A stretch of DNA of 64,000 nt. Source: an uncultured Erythrobacter sp. Its GTDB lineage: Bacteria > Pseudomonadota > Alphaproteobacteria > Sphingomonadales > Sphingomonadaceae. Positions 17,746-26,532 of the stretch are shown piece by piece (the first letter of the stretch is position 1; the number at the start of each line of letters is the position of its first letter). Both the position numbers and the translations under genes were made by a program. Under the pieces are notes generated by a model. The model did not search any database and was not told where the DNA came from. It saw only the letters and a list, made by a program, of their open reading frames with translations. The stretch spans positions 124,001-188,000 of the forward strand of contig CANKYZ010000005.1 of NCBI GenBank assembly GCA_947488325.1, given 5' to 3'.

Positions 17746-19454
17746 CAGATCAGGTCCCCTTTCATTTGAGTCGCTGCATAATCAACTGCGCGAGCGGTTA
17801 GCGCCATGAAGGTCAGCGACGGGTTCTGGCATGCTTCAGAAGCGAATGCGGATCCGTCGGTAACAAATACATTGCTCACATCGTGGCATTGGTTGAATTT
17901 GTTTACGATCGAGGTTTTAGGATCATGTCCCATTCGTGCACCGCCCATTTCATGGATGCAGTGTCCCGGCACGGGTTCTTCATCGAACGTTTCGATATTT
18001 ATGCAACCGGCAGCTTCAAGCATTTCAATCGCATCTTGCTTCATCGAAGCGCGCATCTTTCGGTCATTGTCGCTCCACTCCATATCAACATGAATCTGCG
18101 GAATGTCATATTCATCGGTCTTAGTCGGGTGCAAGGTAACTTTGTTATTCTCGTTTGGTAACATTTCGCCGAAGGCGTGAAGCCGCATACGCCAATTGTC
18201 CTGTGGCTTGCGCAACTCATTCTTCAACTCTTCGCCAAAACCGCGTCCGGCAAGGGCGCGTGTCCACGAACTGCGACGGCTGCCACCTTGATAGGCATAG
18301 CCTCGGAGGAATTCGCCATCAGTTCGGTTGTCGAGATTGCGGAAACGAGGAACATAGATGCCATTTGGCCTTCGCCCTGCAAAATAGCTGTTCTCATGGC
18401 CAGGGAAGATACCTTCCGCACCTACCTGATGCTGATGGTCCATCAAATATTTACCCAGCGTACCGCTCGAATTGGCCAACCCGTTTTGGAACGTATCAGA
18501 TTTCGAGTTGAGTAAAATTTGCACAGTTCCGAGCGTTGACGCACACATGAAGATCACGCGAGCATGGTAATCCTTGACCTCTTTGGTTTCGCGGTTGATC
18601 GTGCGTACACCAGTGGCCTTACCAGTGTCTTCATCATAGAGAATACGTTCGACCAAAGAATTTGGTACTAAGGTCATGTTCCCAGTATTGTTTGCGGCTG
18701 GCAGGGTCGCCGAAACGCTAGAGAAGTAACCTCCGAAAGAGCACCCCCGTTCGCATTGATTGCGGAATTGACACGAACCGCGCCCGAGGGCCAGTTGCTC
18801 TTCAGTCGGTGCTGTCAGATGTGCAGCGCGGCCTGGAATTAGCTTGCGGCCGGGGAATGCCGTTTCAATTCTGTCCTTCGCTTCCCTTTCAACGCAGGTC
18901 AGGTCCATGGGCGGTTGAAAAATGCTGTCTGGCAATTGCGGTAGACCTTCGGTCGACCCGCTAATTCCGACAAATTTTTCTACGTAATCGTACCAAGGTG
19001 CAACATCACCATAACGGATTGGCCAGTCTGTGCCGTTGCCGTCAGCCTTGTTCGCTCCAAAGTCGATGTCGGACCAACGATAGCTTTGTCGTGCCCACAT
19101 CAACGATTTTCCGCCGACCTGGTCGCCGCGCAACCACGAAAACTTCTTCCCATCTTCTACCGAATAGGGGTTTTCCCTATCGTTAATAAAGAAATTGCGA
19201 GTGCTTTCGCGGAAAGCGTAACAGGTTTGCTGTACTGAATAATCTGAGTTCGCCAACTTTGGGTCGACTCTGTCACGGTGCTCCATATCCCATGGGTTTT
19301 GGTTCTCACCAGCATAATCGACGCTGTGTTCGGTCATTTTGCCGCGCTCAAGAACAAGGGTCTTCATACCCTTTTCGCAGAATTCCTTGGCGGCCCAACC
19401 GCCGGACATTCCTGAACCGACAACGATGACATCGAAAGGCGTATTTTCAGACAT
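17745..19454 (-). CDS. GMC-family FAD oxidoreductase (sugar/glycoside dehydrogenase)
   Basis: The 569-residue protein has an N-terminal FAD-binding motif, VIVVGSGMSGGWAAKEF, then LVLERG. C-terminal catalytic text is EMGGARMGHDPKTSIVNKFN and VTDGSAFASEACQNPSLTFM. It matches the GMC subclass whose partner is a gluconate-2-dehydrogenase subunit 3-like protein, which is encoded immediately upstream. That pair oxidises sugars or glycosides, commonly at C-3 or at gluconate C-2, and passes electrons to a cytochrome c; I see no cytochrome gene here. No own signal peptide is visible, so export would depend on the Tat signal of the partner. AAGGAAA precedes its ATG. Confidence 0.9.
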   Translation of the reverse strand: MSENTPFDVIVVGSGMSGGWAAKEFCEKGMKTLVLERGKMTEHSVDYAGENQNPWDMEHRDRVDPKLANSDYSVQQTCYAFRESTRNFFINDRENPYSVEDGKKFSWLRGDQVGGKSLMWARQSYRWSDIDFGANKADGNGTDWPIRYGDVAPWYDYVEKFVGISGSTEGLPQLPDSIFQPPMDLTCVEREAKDRIETAFPGRKLIPGRAAHLTAPTEEQLALGRGSCQFRNQCERGCSFGGYFSSVSATLPAANNTGNMTLVPNSLVERILYDEDTGKATGVRTINRETKEVKDYHARVIFMCASTLGTVQILLNSKSDTFQNGLANSSGTLGKYLMDHQHQVGAEGIFPGHENSYFAGRRPNGIYVPRFRNLDNRTDGEFLRGYAYQGGSRRSSWTRALAGRGFGEELKNELRKPQDNWRMRLHAFGEMLPNENNKVTLHPTKTDEYDIPQIHVDMEWSDNDRKMRASMKQDAIEMLEAAGCINIETFDEEPVPGHCIHEMGGARMGHDPKTSIVNKFNQCHDVSNVFVTDGSAFASEACQNPSLTFMALTARAVDYAATQMKGDLI

Positions 19455-19480
19455 TTTTGGTAAATTTCCTTACGATGAAC

Positions 19481-20065
19481 TCAGACGCCGCGATCGAGCC
19501 AGGCGCGACCGACTTCTTCGAATGGAACACAGCCATTATAGCGACCAGGTAGCTCCTCGAATGATAGCTCCTGCATTGCTTGCTCCGAGGTATAAAAACC
19601 GAAAATTGTGATCTCGCGAAGTTGACGCCAGATCGCGTGACCGGTCTGATCTTCGGTCCTTTCATCTAGCTCTGTTAAGACGGTCTTCTGGACAACTTCC
19701 GAGGCTGCGGTGAACGTATCTGCCCCTTTCGCAGAGGCCAAATCATCAAAGATATCGAGCCCATTCGTGAAATTGCTTTGTTGCTCGTCTGTAAAGTGAT
19801 CGGTGAAGACTGCCTCGATATAAGCAGGAACACCAGCGGCCCGCGCGCCCGGTGTGTCGGTTTGGGGAATGATCAGATTGCTGACTATGTCGATCAACTC
19901 CATCCTTTCGGATAGGTTCGCATTTGACCCATTGGTGCAGCCGGCGATTGTACCCATTAGAGGCAACGCCACTACGATGCCCGATACTGTGACGATGCCT
20001 CGCAGCGCAGACCGCCGGTTTATCCGCAATTGTTCGAGGGATTCCATTGGATTGTGTCCCATCAT
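19481..20065 (-). CDS. Gluconate 2-dehydrogenase subunit 3-like protein (GMC small subunit)
   Basis: The protein has about 194 residues. A Tat signal with NRRSALRG, the hydrophobic stretch IVTVSGIVVALPLMGTIAG and a Cys at IAGCTNG suggest export, possibly lipid-anchored. The mature part has the subunit-3 fold: IVSNLIIPQTDTPGARAAGV, AYIEAVFTDHFT and FGFYTSEQAMQELSF. The family acts as chaperone/escort and small subunit for GMC dehydrogenases such as fructose, gluconate and glucoside-3-dehydrogenases. The ATG at 20065 is chosen because it overlaps the MFS stop codon (ATGA). It lies 26 bases before the GMC gene. Confidence 0.87.
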   Translation of the reverse strand: MMGHNPMESLEQLRINRRSALRGIVTVSGIVVALPLMGTIAGCTNGSNANLSERMELIDIVSNLIIPQTDTPGARAAGVPAYIEAVFTDHFTDEQQSNFTNGLDIFDDLASAKGADTFTAASEVVQKTVLTELDERTEDQTGHAIWRQLREITIFGFYTSEQAMQELSFEELPGRYNGCVPFEEVGRAWLDRGV

Positions 20066-21393
20066 TCTGCGGGAGTTACCGCAGCATCGACAATTGGTTG
20101 TGATTTGCGGCGATCGAACAACCACACAACTCCAAACAGAACGAGTAAAGGAACCGGTAGCATTGCGACGAATTCGAATGCGGCAGGTGCCGCCTGCGCT
20201 TCGATTGCCGTTAATTGTGAGGCTGCTTCAACAGTTCCGGAATCGCGCAGAGCATTCAGCGCTTCATTGCCGCCCGCTTGTTCGATCATCGCAGCATCAT
20301 ACATGCGGCCAAGTCGCGGAAGTAGAAAGTAGATTGCTAATGCCCCAGCAGAGCCGATCAGACCGATGAACCAACTGCCACCTCGCGGATAACGCTCTGA
20401 CACGGATGCCATCATTGTAGGCCACAAGAGGCTGACGCCCATTCCCCAAATGGTGGTGGCGGCCACGACCAAAACCGGGTTTTGCGCCTTGGCCATAAGA
20501 TACAAGCCAACCATCGCAAGCAAACTGCATAGCCACAGCAAACCTGCATTCGAGAAACGTTCTGACAATGGGCCAGCGAAGTGGCGCATCACGAACATCA
20601 GGCCCGCGACATAGACGAGCAGCAGAACCGCATTGAAACCCACTTTGGCTGATAGCGCAGCATTGATCCAAGCACCGGGACCTAGTTCAATCGAAGCTGT
20701 CAGCAGCATCGCGAGGAACCAGATAAGGAAGCTTGGTGCTCGAACAATTTCCAGCATCATATCCTTGAACGAAACACCATGTGCCGCACGCTCAGTCGGC
20801 GGGAATTTCACACCCAATGACAGGATGATGAGGACTATGGATGGCAGCAATGCCGTTGCCATTGCGTAACGCCACGGAATTTCGAATGTGCTCACTCCAA
20901 ATCCGATAAAACCGCCGAGGATGATTCCGGCAGGCCACCAAGCATGAAGGACGTTTAAGCGGTGCGTTTTTTCTTCGGGATACAGCGCAGTGGTCATCGG
21001 ATTGATTGCCGCTTCCATTGCGCCCCAGCCGATTCCTTGCAGCAGCATTCCAAACCAGAATAGGTTGCGGGCTAGATCGGGATCACCCGCTGCGGAGCCC
21101 GCAATGGCCAGAACGATTCCACTGGCAAAGCATGCGCCTGCGCCGCGTAGGACATTCCCAATTCCCAGATTATCTAAGAGGGGGCTGGCGAGAAATAGGG
21201 TGAAGCCAAATCCAAGGAATGCCGCGCCAAATGCCGCGCCAATCGCCTCGCCCGGATTGTCCAAGCCGGCATAGACTTCGACACGCATTTCACCGATCAA
21301 GCCAGTCCGCAATGCGAACAGCATAGCCGCCGTGAACAGAGCCAAAACCCCGATCCAAAACAGCCTTGTGCGCTGATATTCGCTTGCTTCCAT
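20062..21393 (-). CDS. MFS sugar transporter
   Basis: The 443-residue protein has 12 hydrophobic segments, beginning LFWIGVLALFTAAMLFALRTG. Typical MFS features are the GWGAMEAAINPMTTALYPEE segment, LHAWWPAGIILGGFIGFG, a basic central loop, and the second half with WGMGVSLLWPTMMASVSERY and PRGGSWFIGLIGSAGALA. It resembles the MFS members found with Gfo/Idh and TIM-barrel isomerase genes. The ATG at 21393 is supported by an excellent GGGAGGGA ribosome site at 21396-21403; a longer frame from 21435 lacks this. Substrate unknown, probably a (keto-)glycoside or its product. Confidence 0.88.
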   Translation of the reverse strand: MEASEYQRTRLFWIGVLALFTAAMLFALRTGLIGEMRVEVYAGLDNPGEAIGAAFGAAFLGFGFTLFLASPLLDNLGIGNVLRGAGACFASGIVLAIAGSAAGDPDLARNLFWFGMLLQGIGWGAMEAAINPMTTALYPEEKTHRLNVLHAWWPAGIILGGFIGFGVSTFEIPWRYAMATALLPSIVLIILSLGVKFPPTERAAHGVSFKDMMLEIVRAPSFLIWFLAMLLTASIELGPGAWINAALSAKVGFNAVLLLVYVAGLMFVMRHFAGPLSERFSNAGLLWLCSLLAMVGLYLMAKAQNPVLVVAATTIWGMGVSLLWPTMMASVSERYPRGGSWFIGLIGSAGALAIYFLLPRLGRMYDAAMIEQAGGNEALNALRDSGTVEAASQLTAIEAQAAPAAFEFVAMLPVPLLVLFGVVWLFDRRKSQPIVDAAVTPAE

Positions 21394-21450
21394 TGTTCCC
21401 TCCCAAGTGCCGCCGATCTTTTGATCGTCCGGCAATAATTGACGTGTTGT

Positions 21451-22527
21451 TTATCGAGCCTCGTCACGTGGCTCAGCGATCCCGAGAGCTCGGGCTATTT
21501 GAGCGGCATCTGACGCGCCGCCTGCAAAATCATCGAATGCATATTCTGTAGGTCGGATGATGTGATCCGAGATGAATGGCGCGCCTTCAGCAGCGCCTTG
21601 TTCGGGATGTTTGAAGCAACATTCCCATTCAAGGACGGCCCATCCATCAAAACCGTATTTGGTCAGCTTGCTGAATATCTGTCGAAAATCGACCATTCCG
21701 TCACCTAGTGAACGGAATCTGCCGGCACGGTCGATCCAATTGCGATAGCCGCCATAGACACCGGTCTGGGCATCTGGGCGGAACTCTGCATCCTTCACGT
21801 GGAAGGCTCTAATCCGGTCATGATAACGGTCGATAAACCTCAGATAATCGAGTTGTTGCAGCATGAAATGGCTGGGGTCGTAGAGAATGTTTGCACGTTT
21901 GTGACCGTTCGCCGCATCCAGAAATTGTTCAAAGCTTGCGCCATCATGCAAGTCCTCGCCCGGGTGAATTTCGTAGCAAAGATCAACGCCATTATCTTCG
22001 AATACATCAAGGATTGGCACCCAGCGTTTGGCAAGTTCAGCAAAGCCTGCTTCGACCAAGCCAGTTGGGCGCTGTGGCCACGGATAAACCAAATGCCACA
22101 TCAGTCCGCCGGAAAAACTGGCGCAGCTCTTCAGGTTCAATCGCCTTGACGCGATCGCGGCCTTTTTCATTTGATCGACGGCCCATTCCTGGCGTTCTGA
22201 TGGTTTGCCGTGAAGGCTCGCCGGGGCAAAGGCATCGAACAATTCGTCATAGGCCGGGTGCACCGCGACGAGCTGGCCTTGCAAATGGGTCGAAAGCTCA
22301 GTGATTTCGACGCCATGTTCGGCGCAGCGGCCGATCAAATCGTCGCAATAATCCTGACTCTCCGCTGCCAGATCGAGATCAATGCAGCGTGTGTCATTCG
22401 ATGGAACTTGCACACCTTTGTAGCCGAGTTCTGCAACCCATTTGACGATGTTGTCCAGCGTATCAAAAGGGGTATCGTCGCCCATAAACTGGGCCAGAAG
22501 AATGCCAGGGCCTTTGATCTGCTTCAT
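21451..22527 (-). CDS. Sugar phosphate isomerase/epimerase-family protein (cytoplasmic)
   Basis: The 358-residue TIM-barrel protein has metal-ligand segments visible as DLCYEIHPGEDLHDG, NILYDPSHFMLQQ, AFHVKDAEFRPDAQ and, near the end, AVLEWECCFKHPEQGA. The N-terminus, GPGILLAQFMGDDTPFDTLD then GYKGVQVPSNDTRCIDLDL, matches a common subfamily next to Gfo/Idh oxidoreductases. No signal peptide is seen, unlike the paralogue at 16894. The ATG at 22527 overlaps the preceding stop (ATGA) and has GGGAG seven bases upstream. An isomerase or eliminase acting on a keto-sugar is a reasonable guess; the substrate is not known. Confidence 0.83.
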   Translation of the reverse strand: MKQIKGPGILLAQFMGDDTPFDTLDNIVKWVAELGYKGVQVPSNDTRCIDLDLAAESQDYCDDLIGRCAEHGVEITELSTHLQGQLVAVHPAYDELFDAFAPASLHGKPSERQEWAVDQMKKAAIASRRLNLKSCASFSGGLMWHLVYPWPQRPTGLVEAGFAELAKRWVPILDVFEDNGVDLCYEIHPGEDLHDGASFEQFLDAANGHKRANILYDPSHFMLQQLDYLRFIDRYHDRIRAFHVKDAEFRPDAQTGVYGGYRNWIDRAGRFRSLGDGMVDFRQIFSKLTKYGFDGWAVLEWECCFKHPEQGAAEGAPFISDHIIRPTEYAFDDFAGGASDAAQIARALGIAEPRDEAR

Positions 22528-23729
22528 GAACACGCTCCCAAGATGCCGTGAAATTGGGGTGAGGGGGCTAGATCGGTCCAGCGCCCGTCTTGCTTGCTGC
22601 TGGCAACAACCGCTTCGAGAAAGGCCATTCCGCGCAAACCCTCTGCGATTCCCGGCAAAAATGTCGGTTTGCTGTTTTCTGGGTCACGCAATGCGCTGGC
22701 GAAATCACGATAGAGATTGGCGAAAGCTTCGATGTATCCTTCAGGATGGCCTGACGGCAACCTACACCGTGCCAATGCTTCATCGCAGAGTGGTTTATCA
22801 GTTCCAGCGCGATGGGTTTGGGTTGTACCGTTCGCACGTGCTTCGATGAGCGAGTTAGGCTCCATCTGCTTCCATGAAATGCTGGCATTTTCGCCATAAA
22901 CACGGATCGAAAGCGAGTTTTCCTCGCCAACGCATACCTGGCTTGCGATCAACACGCCGGTTGCGCCGTTAGCAAGCTTGAAGCTGACCTCACCATCATC
23001 ATCAAGTGTGCGATCCGCGAAGTGACTGCGCAAGCGTGCAGCCACCTTGTCCATCCGGTAGCCTGAGACGAATTCGACCAAACTGTGGGCGTGACTGCCA
23101 ATGTCTCCCATGGCTCCGCTGGGACCGGAAAACTTGGGGTCGATGCGCCATGCTGCTTGCTTGCTACCGCTGCTCTCCACATTTGAGGAGAGCCATCCTT
23201 GAGGGTATTCAACCAGGATTTTACGGATGGTGCCGAAGCTGGGCTGTTGAGCCAAATGACGAGCCTGCCACACCATTGGATAGCCGAGATAGGTATGGGT
23301 GAGAAGATACTGTGTGTCAGCCTGTTCAATCGTCTTGGCCAAGCTGGCAACCTCCTCGAAAGCAATACCAGCTGGTTTGTCACTAATGACATGAAAGCCT
23401 GCGCCTATCGCCGCACTAGCAATCGGGACATGCAGATGATTTGGAGTGACAATGCTGACGCATTCCATGCCGGACCCGTCGCTGCACGCTGCTTCCTTAG
23501 CAAACATTTCGCCATAATTTGCGTAACACCGCTCAGCTTCTAATCCCAGAGCTTCGCCCGTTTTGCGGCAATTTTGCAAATCACGACTGAATGATCCGCA
23601 TACGAGTTCGATCCGACCATCAAGTGCGGCGGCCATGCGATGGACCGACCCAATGAAAGCACCATCGCCTCCACCGACCATACCCATTCGTACACGATTG
23701 AACCGAGCCAAATCACCCATCCCAAGCAA
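22524..23729 (-). CDS. Gfo/Idh/MocA-family oxidoreductase
   Basis: The 401-residue NAD(P)-dependent dehydrogenase begins with a Rossmann motif, MGMVGGGDGAFIGSVHR. It then has VSIVTPNHLHVPIASAAIGA, HVISDKPAGIAF (Lys of the usual EKP motif retained, Glu replaced by Asp) and SGAMGDIGSHAHSLVEFVSG, containing the catalytic-loop DIGSHA. C-terminal text GHPEGYIEAFANLYRDF is typical. Such enzymes oxidise or reduce a hydroxyl of sugars or inositols. It is the first gene of the six-gene leftward operon. The start is uncertain: TTG 23729 or ATG 23720, neither with a clear ribosome site. Confidence 0.88.
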   Translation of the reverse strand: MLGMGDLARFNRVRMGMVGGGDGAFIGSVHRMAAALDGRIELVCGSFSRDLQNCRKTGEALGLEAERCYANYGEMFAKEAACSDGSGMECVSIVTPNHLHVPIASAAIGAGFHVISDKPAGIAFEEVASLAKTIEQADTQYLLTHTYLGYPMVWQARHLAQQPSFGTIRKILVEYPQGWLSSNVESSGSKQAAWRIDPKFSGPSGAMGDIGSHAHSLVEFVSGYRMDKVAARLRSHFADRTLDDDGEVSFKLANGATGVLIASQVCVGEENSLSIRVYGENASISWKQMEPNSLIEARANGTTQTHRAGTDKPLCDEALARCRLPSGHPEGYIEAFANLYRDFASALRDPENSKPTFLPGIAEGLRGMAFLEAVVASSKQDGRWTDLAPSPQFHGILGACS

Positions 23730-23736
23730 AAATCTT

Positions 23737-23750
23737 GTCTTACGTTGTCA
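23737..23750. promoter_or_regulatory. Degenerate operator half-site before the Gfo/Idh operon
   Basis: On the minus strand TTGACAACGT is followed by AAGACAA, so one arm and the CG centre match the 7668 site while the other arm is poor. It lies just downstream of a plausible minus-strand promoter (TTGACG, 18 bases, TATCTA), where an operator would be expected. This weaker match may indicate looser control or chance. Confidence 0.3.
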
Positions 23751-23875
23751 ATTAGATATGATCAATTGTACTGAGGCGTCAAGAGAACGCAGTGGTAAAG
23801 TCAAAAAATTGGTGCACTTACGAGTTTTGTTGAGCTGGCTATTGTGTCATTCATGCAGGTGTAGGAGGGGTGAAT

Positions 23876-25402
23876 TTGAGCGATGAAAGCTCTGACAAAC
23901 ACGTTGAGCGGGTGATTATCATCGGTGGTGGAACCGCCGGTTGGATGACGGCTGCGGGACTTGCCAGTATGCTAGGGTCAACTGGTCTAGCAATCACTTT
24001 GATTGAGTCGGAGGCGATCGGAATCGTCGGCGTTGGTGAGGCGACACTTCCGCATATCAAGTACTTTAACGACACAATCGGTGTTGACGAAGCCGAGTTT
24101 ATCGCTGCGACTTCCGCAACCTTCAAGTTGGGAATCGAATTTGTTGACTGGGCGCGGAAGGGTGACAGCTATATCCATCCCTTCGGGGAATTCGGCCTTG
24201 CAAATGAAGGGGTGCCGTTCCACCAATATTGGAGCAAGATGAGTGGCGCGCTCGATACCGGGCCCCTTGATGATTATTCGCTGCCAGTCGTCGCCTGTCG
24301 CAAGGGCAGGTTCCAGCGCCCCTCAGATGATCCCCGTTCGGTTCTTTCGACCTACCGGTACGCCTACCAATTCGATGCAATGCAATATGCACCCTTTCTG
24401 CGCAAGCATGGCGAAGCGCGCGGCGTGACGCGGATCGAGGGTAAAGTCACCGGTGTCGATCAGGAAAGCGAGAGCGGCAATATTGCGAGCGTCACTTTGG
24501 AAACTGGCCAGCGCGTCGAAGGTGACTTGTTCGTCGATTGCACCGGATTCATCGGCTTGCTGATCGAAAAAACACTTAAAACTGGATATGAAAGTTGGTC
24601 TCAATATTTGCCGTGTGACCGCGCAGTCGCTGCGCCATGCGAAAGTGCGGGGCCCTTGCTTCCCTATACGCGCGCAACCGCAGATTGCGCAGGGTGGCGT
24701 TGGCGTATTCCGTTGCAACACCGAACGGGAAACGGTCATGTCTATTCAAGTGGTTTCATCGGCGATGAAGATGCGGAGCGCGCGCTGGTCGACAATCTAG
24801 ATGGAAAGCTCTTGGCAGACCCGCGTATCTTGCGTTTTGTAACAGGTAAGCGCCGCAAATTGTGGAACCATAATTGCATCGCGATTGGATTGTCTGGCGG
24901 GTTCTTAGAGCCGTTGGAGTCGACCAGTATTTATCTGATTCAAGAAGGCATTACCAAGCTGCTCGAGCTGTTTCCGGATACTGACAGCTTTACGGTCGAG
25001 ATGGAGGAATATAACCGCCGGATGGATCTGGAATTCGAACGTATCCGCGATTTCTTGATCTTGCATTATCACGCGACAGAGCGCGATGATTCTGACTTTT
25101 GGAACTATCTTCGGACAATGAAGATTCCTGGTTCGTTGGCAGATAAGTTAGAGCTCTTTCGAAATAGCGGACGCATCGCAGCCTATGACCACGGCCTGTT
25201 TCTTGTGCCAAGCTGGATCGCTGTACTACTGGGACAGCGAATTGGGCCGACAAACTATGACTGGCGGGTCGATCAATTGAGTGAGGAGCATATTCGCCAG
25301 CATCTTTCGGGCCTGCGCAATCATATGGAACAAGCAGCATCCGACATGTTTGACCACGCAAATTTCCTGACCCAAAACGGTTTGGCGAGGGGCGTTGCAT
25401 GA
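23876..25402 (+). CDS. Flavin-dependent tryptophan halogenase-family protein 1
   Basis: The protein has about 508 residues. The flavin-binding motif is VIIIGGGTAGW near the N-terminus; GVGEATLPHI follows. The Lys equivalent to PrnA K79 is kept in ATFKLGIEF, the halogenase signature WRWRIP is at about residue 273, and FLEPLESTSIYLIQ carries the conserved Glu. By family it would use reduced FAD, O2 and halide; true substrate is unknown, and no flavin reductase gene is in the window. A TTG start at 23876 with AGGAGG seven bases upstream is preferred to GTG 23870. It is the first of four genes chained by ATGA overlaps. Confidence 0.88.
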   Translation: MSDESSDKHVERVIIIGGGTAGWMTAAGLASMLGSTGLAITLIESEAIGIVGVGEATLPHIKYFNDTIGVDEAEFIAATSATFKLGIEFVDWARKGDSYIHPFGEFGLANEGVPFHQYWSKMSGALDTGPLDDYSLPVVACRKGRFQRPSDDPRSVLSTYRYAYQFDAMQYAPFLRKHGEARGVTRIEGKVTGVDQESESGNIASVTLETGQRVEGDLFVDCTGFIGLLIEKTLKTGYESWSQYLPCDRAVAAPCESAGPLLPYTRATADCAGWRWRIPLQHRTGNGHVYSSGFIGDEDAERALVDNLDGKLLADPRILRFVTGKRRKLWNHNCIAIGLSGGFLEPLESTSIYLIQEGITKLLELFPDTDSFTVEMEEYNRRMDLEFERIRDFLILHYHATERDDSDFWNYLRTMKIPGSLADKLELFRNSGRIAAYDHGLFLVPSWIAVLLGQRIGPTNYDWRVDQLSEEHIRQHLSGLRNHMEQAASDMFDHANFLTQNGLARGVA

Positions 25403-26532
25403 GCAGCGCCAAACCGCTTCGCCGGATAGTTATTGTTGGCGATGGCATGCGTGCTGCTATGGCGGCGGCTTATTTGGCCAAAGCGTGTGGTAGGGCAGGG
25501 GCCGATATTGTCGTAATGTCCGGCGGCGAAGCAGGGAAAACGGGGCAAGTTGTCGTTCGGCCTTCGGCTTTGCGCTTCAACGCGGAACTAGGCCTCAATC
25601 CAGCTGAGCTTTGCAAAAAGAATATCGCAAGCCCGCTGTTCGCAGCCGAAATGCCCAGCAGCAATGGCCCGGTTACGCTTCCTTATGCGGCCAGCGGCGT
25701 TGCGAGTAATGGCGTGGAATTCCATCATTACTGGTTACGTGCAAGCCAAGCGGGTTTTGATTCTGCGCTACACGAATACTCGTTGCCGCTGACATTGCAA
25801 AACGCCAGAAGCGGCATAGCGCTTGAGTCTGCGGCCGGTTTTAAAATACCATTCGGTCTACGGATTGACCGTGCCTCCTATGCCCAACTGCTTGTCAATG
25901 TTGCATCGGCAGCCGGTGTCCGTGCGTCTAAGGGCAAATTATCAGCCGTACAGAAACTTACTGAATCAGATTGGCCCATGCGACTTTCGACTAGCGATGT
26001 CGAAGTGGATGCAGATTTTTTGGTGGATGTTAGCGAAGGTAGTTCTGCAGAAAATGCTGTTGGAGCCAGCCGTTCTGGTTGGAGTGGCCGATACCTGCGT
26101 ATCGACAGCGGCGTAGATTTGCCCGGGATTGAAGTTTTCCGTCTCCAACGAGGGCTCACTCGCTTTGCTAGCTTGATTCCAGGGCGCGGTAATGCGCATT
26201 CGGACAGTGGTGAATTCAACCGCATATTCCATGCTGAGGAAAATCGCATTACTGATATGGCGTGTTTGCTAACTGCAGATGAAGCGGAGGCACGGCAACG
26301 CCCCGCGCTTGCAAGAAAGATCGATCTATTCACCGCCTGTGGCAGGATTCCTAGCGAAGATTATGAAGTGTTTCAGCCGTGCGAGTGGCTGGCGGCGTTG
26401 ATGGCGAGAGGACATTTTCCTGAGAGGGCCGAGCGTTTGGCCGAACGTATGCCAGAGACTGAACTGCGCATATGGCTGGAGAGTTTAAGGCGGCAGATCG
26501 CCGATTTACGCAAGCAAGTGGAAGCAGCATGA
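25399..26532 (+). CDS. Degenerate halogenase-family paralogue
   Basis: The 377-residue protein appears to be a shortened relative of its neighbours. It starts IVIVGDGMRAAMAAAYLAKA, where the others have IVGGGTAGWMAA. The mid part NGVEFHHYWLRASQAGFDS matches the neighbours' EFHHFW region, and the end, CGRIPSEDYEVFQPCEWLAA, matches their C-terminal GRI...LF...SWLAV text. It lacks the KLGIEF lysine, the WxWxIP signature and the EPLEST motif, and is about 130 residues shorter. It is therefore probably not a halogenase; a scaffold or regulatory partner role is a guess. The frame is intact, and it overlaps both neighbours by four bases. Confidence 0.7.
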   Translation: MSSAKPLRRIVIVGDGMRAAMAAAYLAKACGRAGADIVVMSGGEAGKTGQVVVRPSALRFNAELGLNPAELCKKNIASPLFAAEMPSSNGPVTLPYAASGVASNGVEFHHYWLRASQAGFDSALHEYSLPLTLQNARSGIALESAAGFKIPFGLRIDRASYAQLLVNVASAAGVRASKGKLSAVQKLTESDWPMRLSTSDVEVDADFLVDVSEGSSAENAVGASRSGWSGRYLRIDSGVDLPGIEVFRLQRGLTRFASLIPGRGNAHSDSGEFNRIFHAEENRITDMACLLTADEAEARQRPALARKIDLFTACGRIPSEDYEVFQPCEWLAALMARGHFPERAERLAERMPETELRIWLESLRRQIADLRKQVEAA

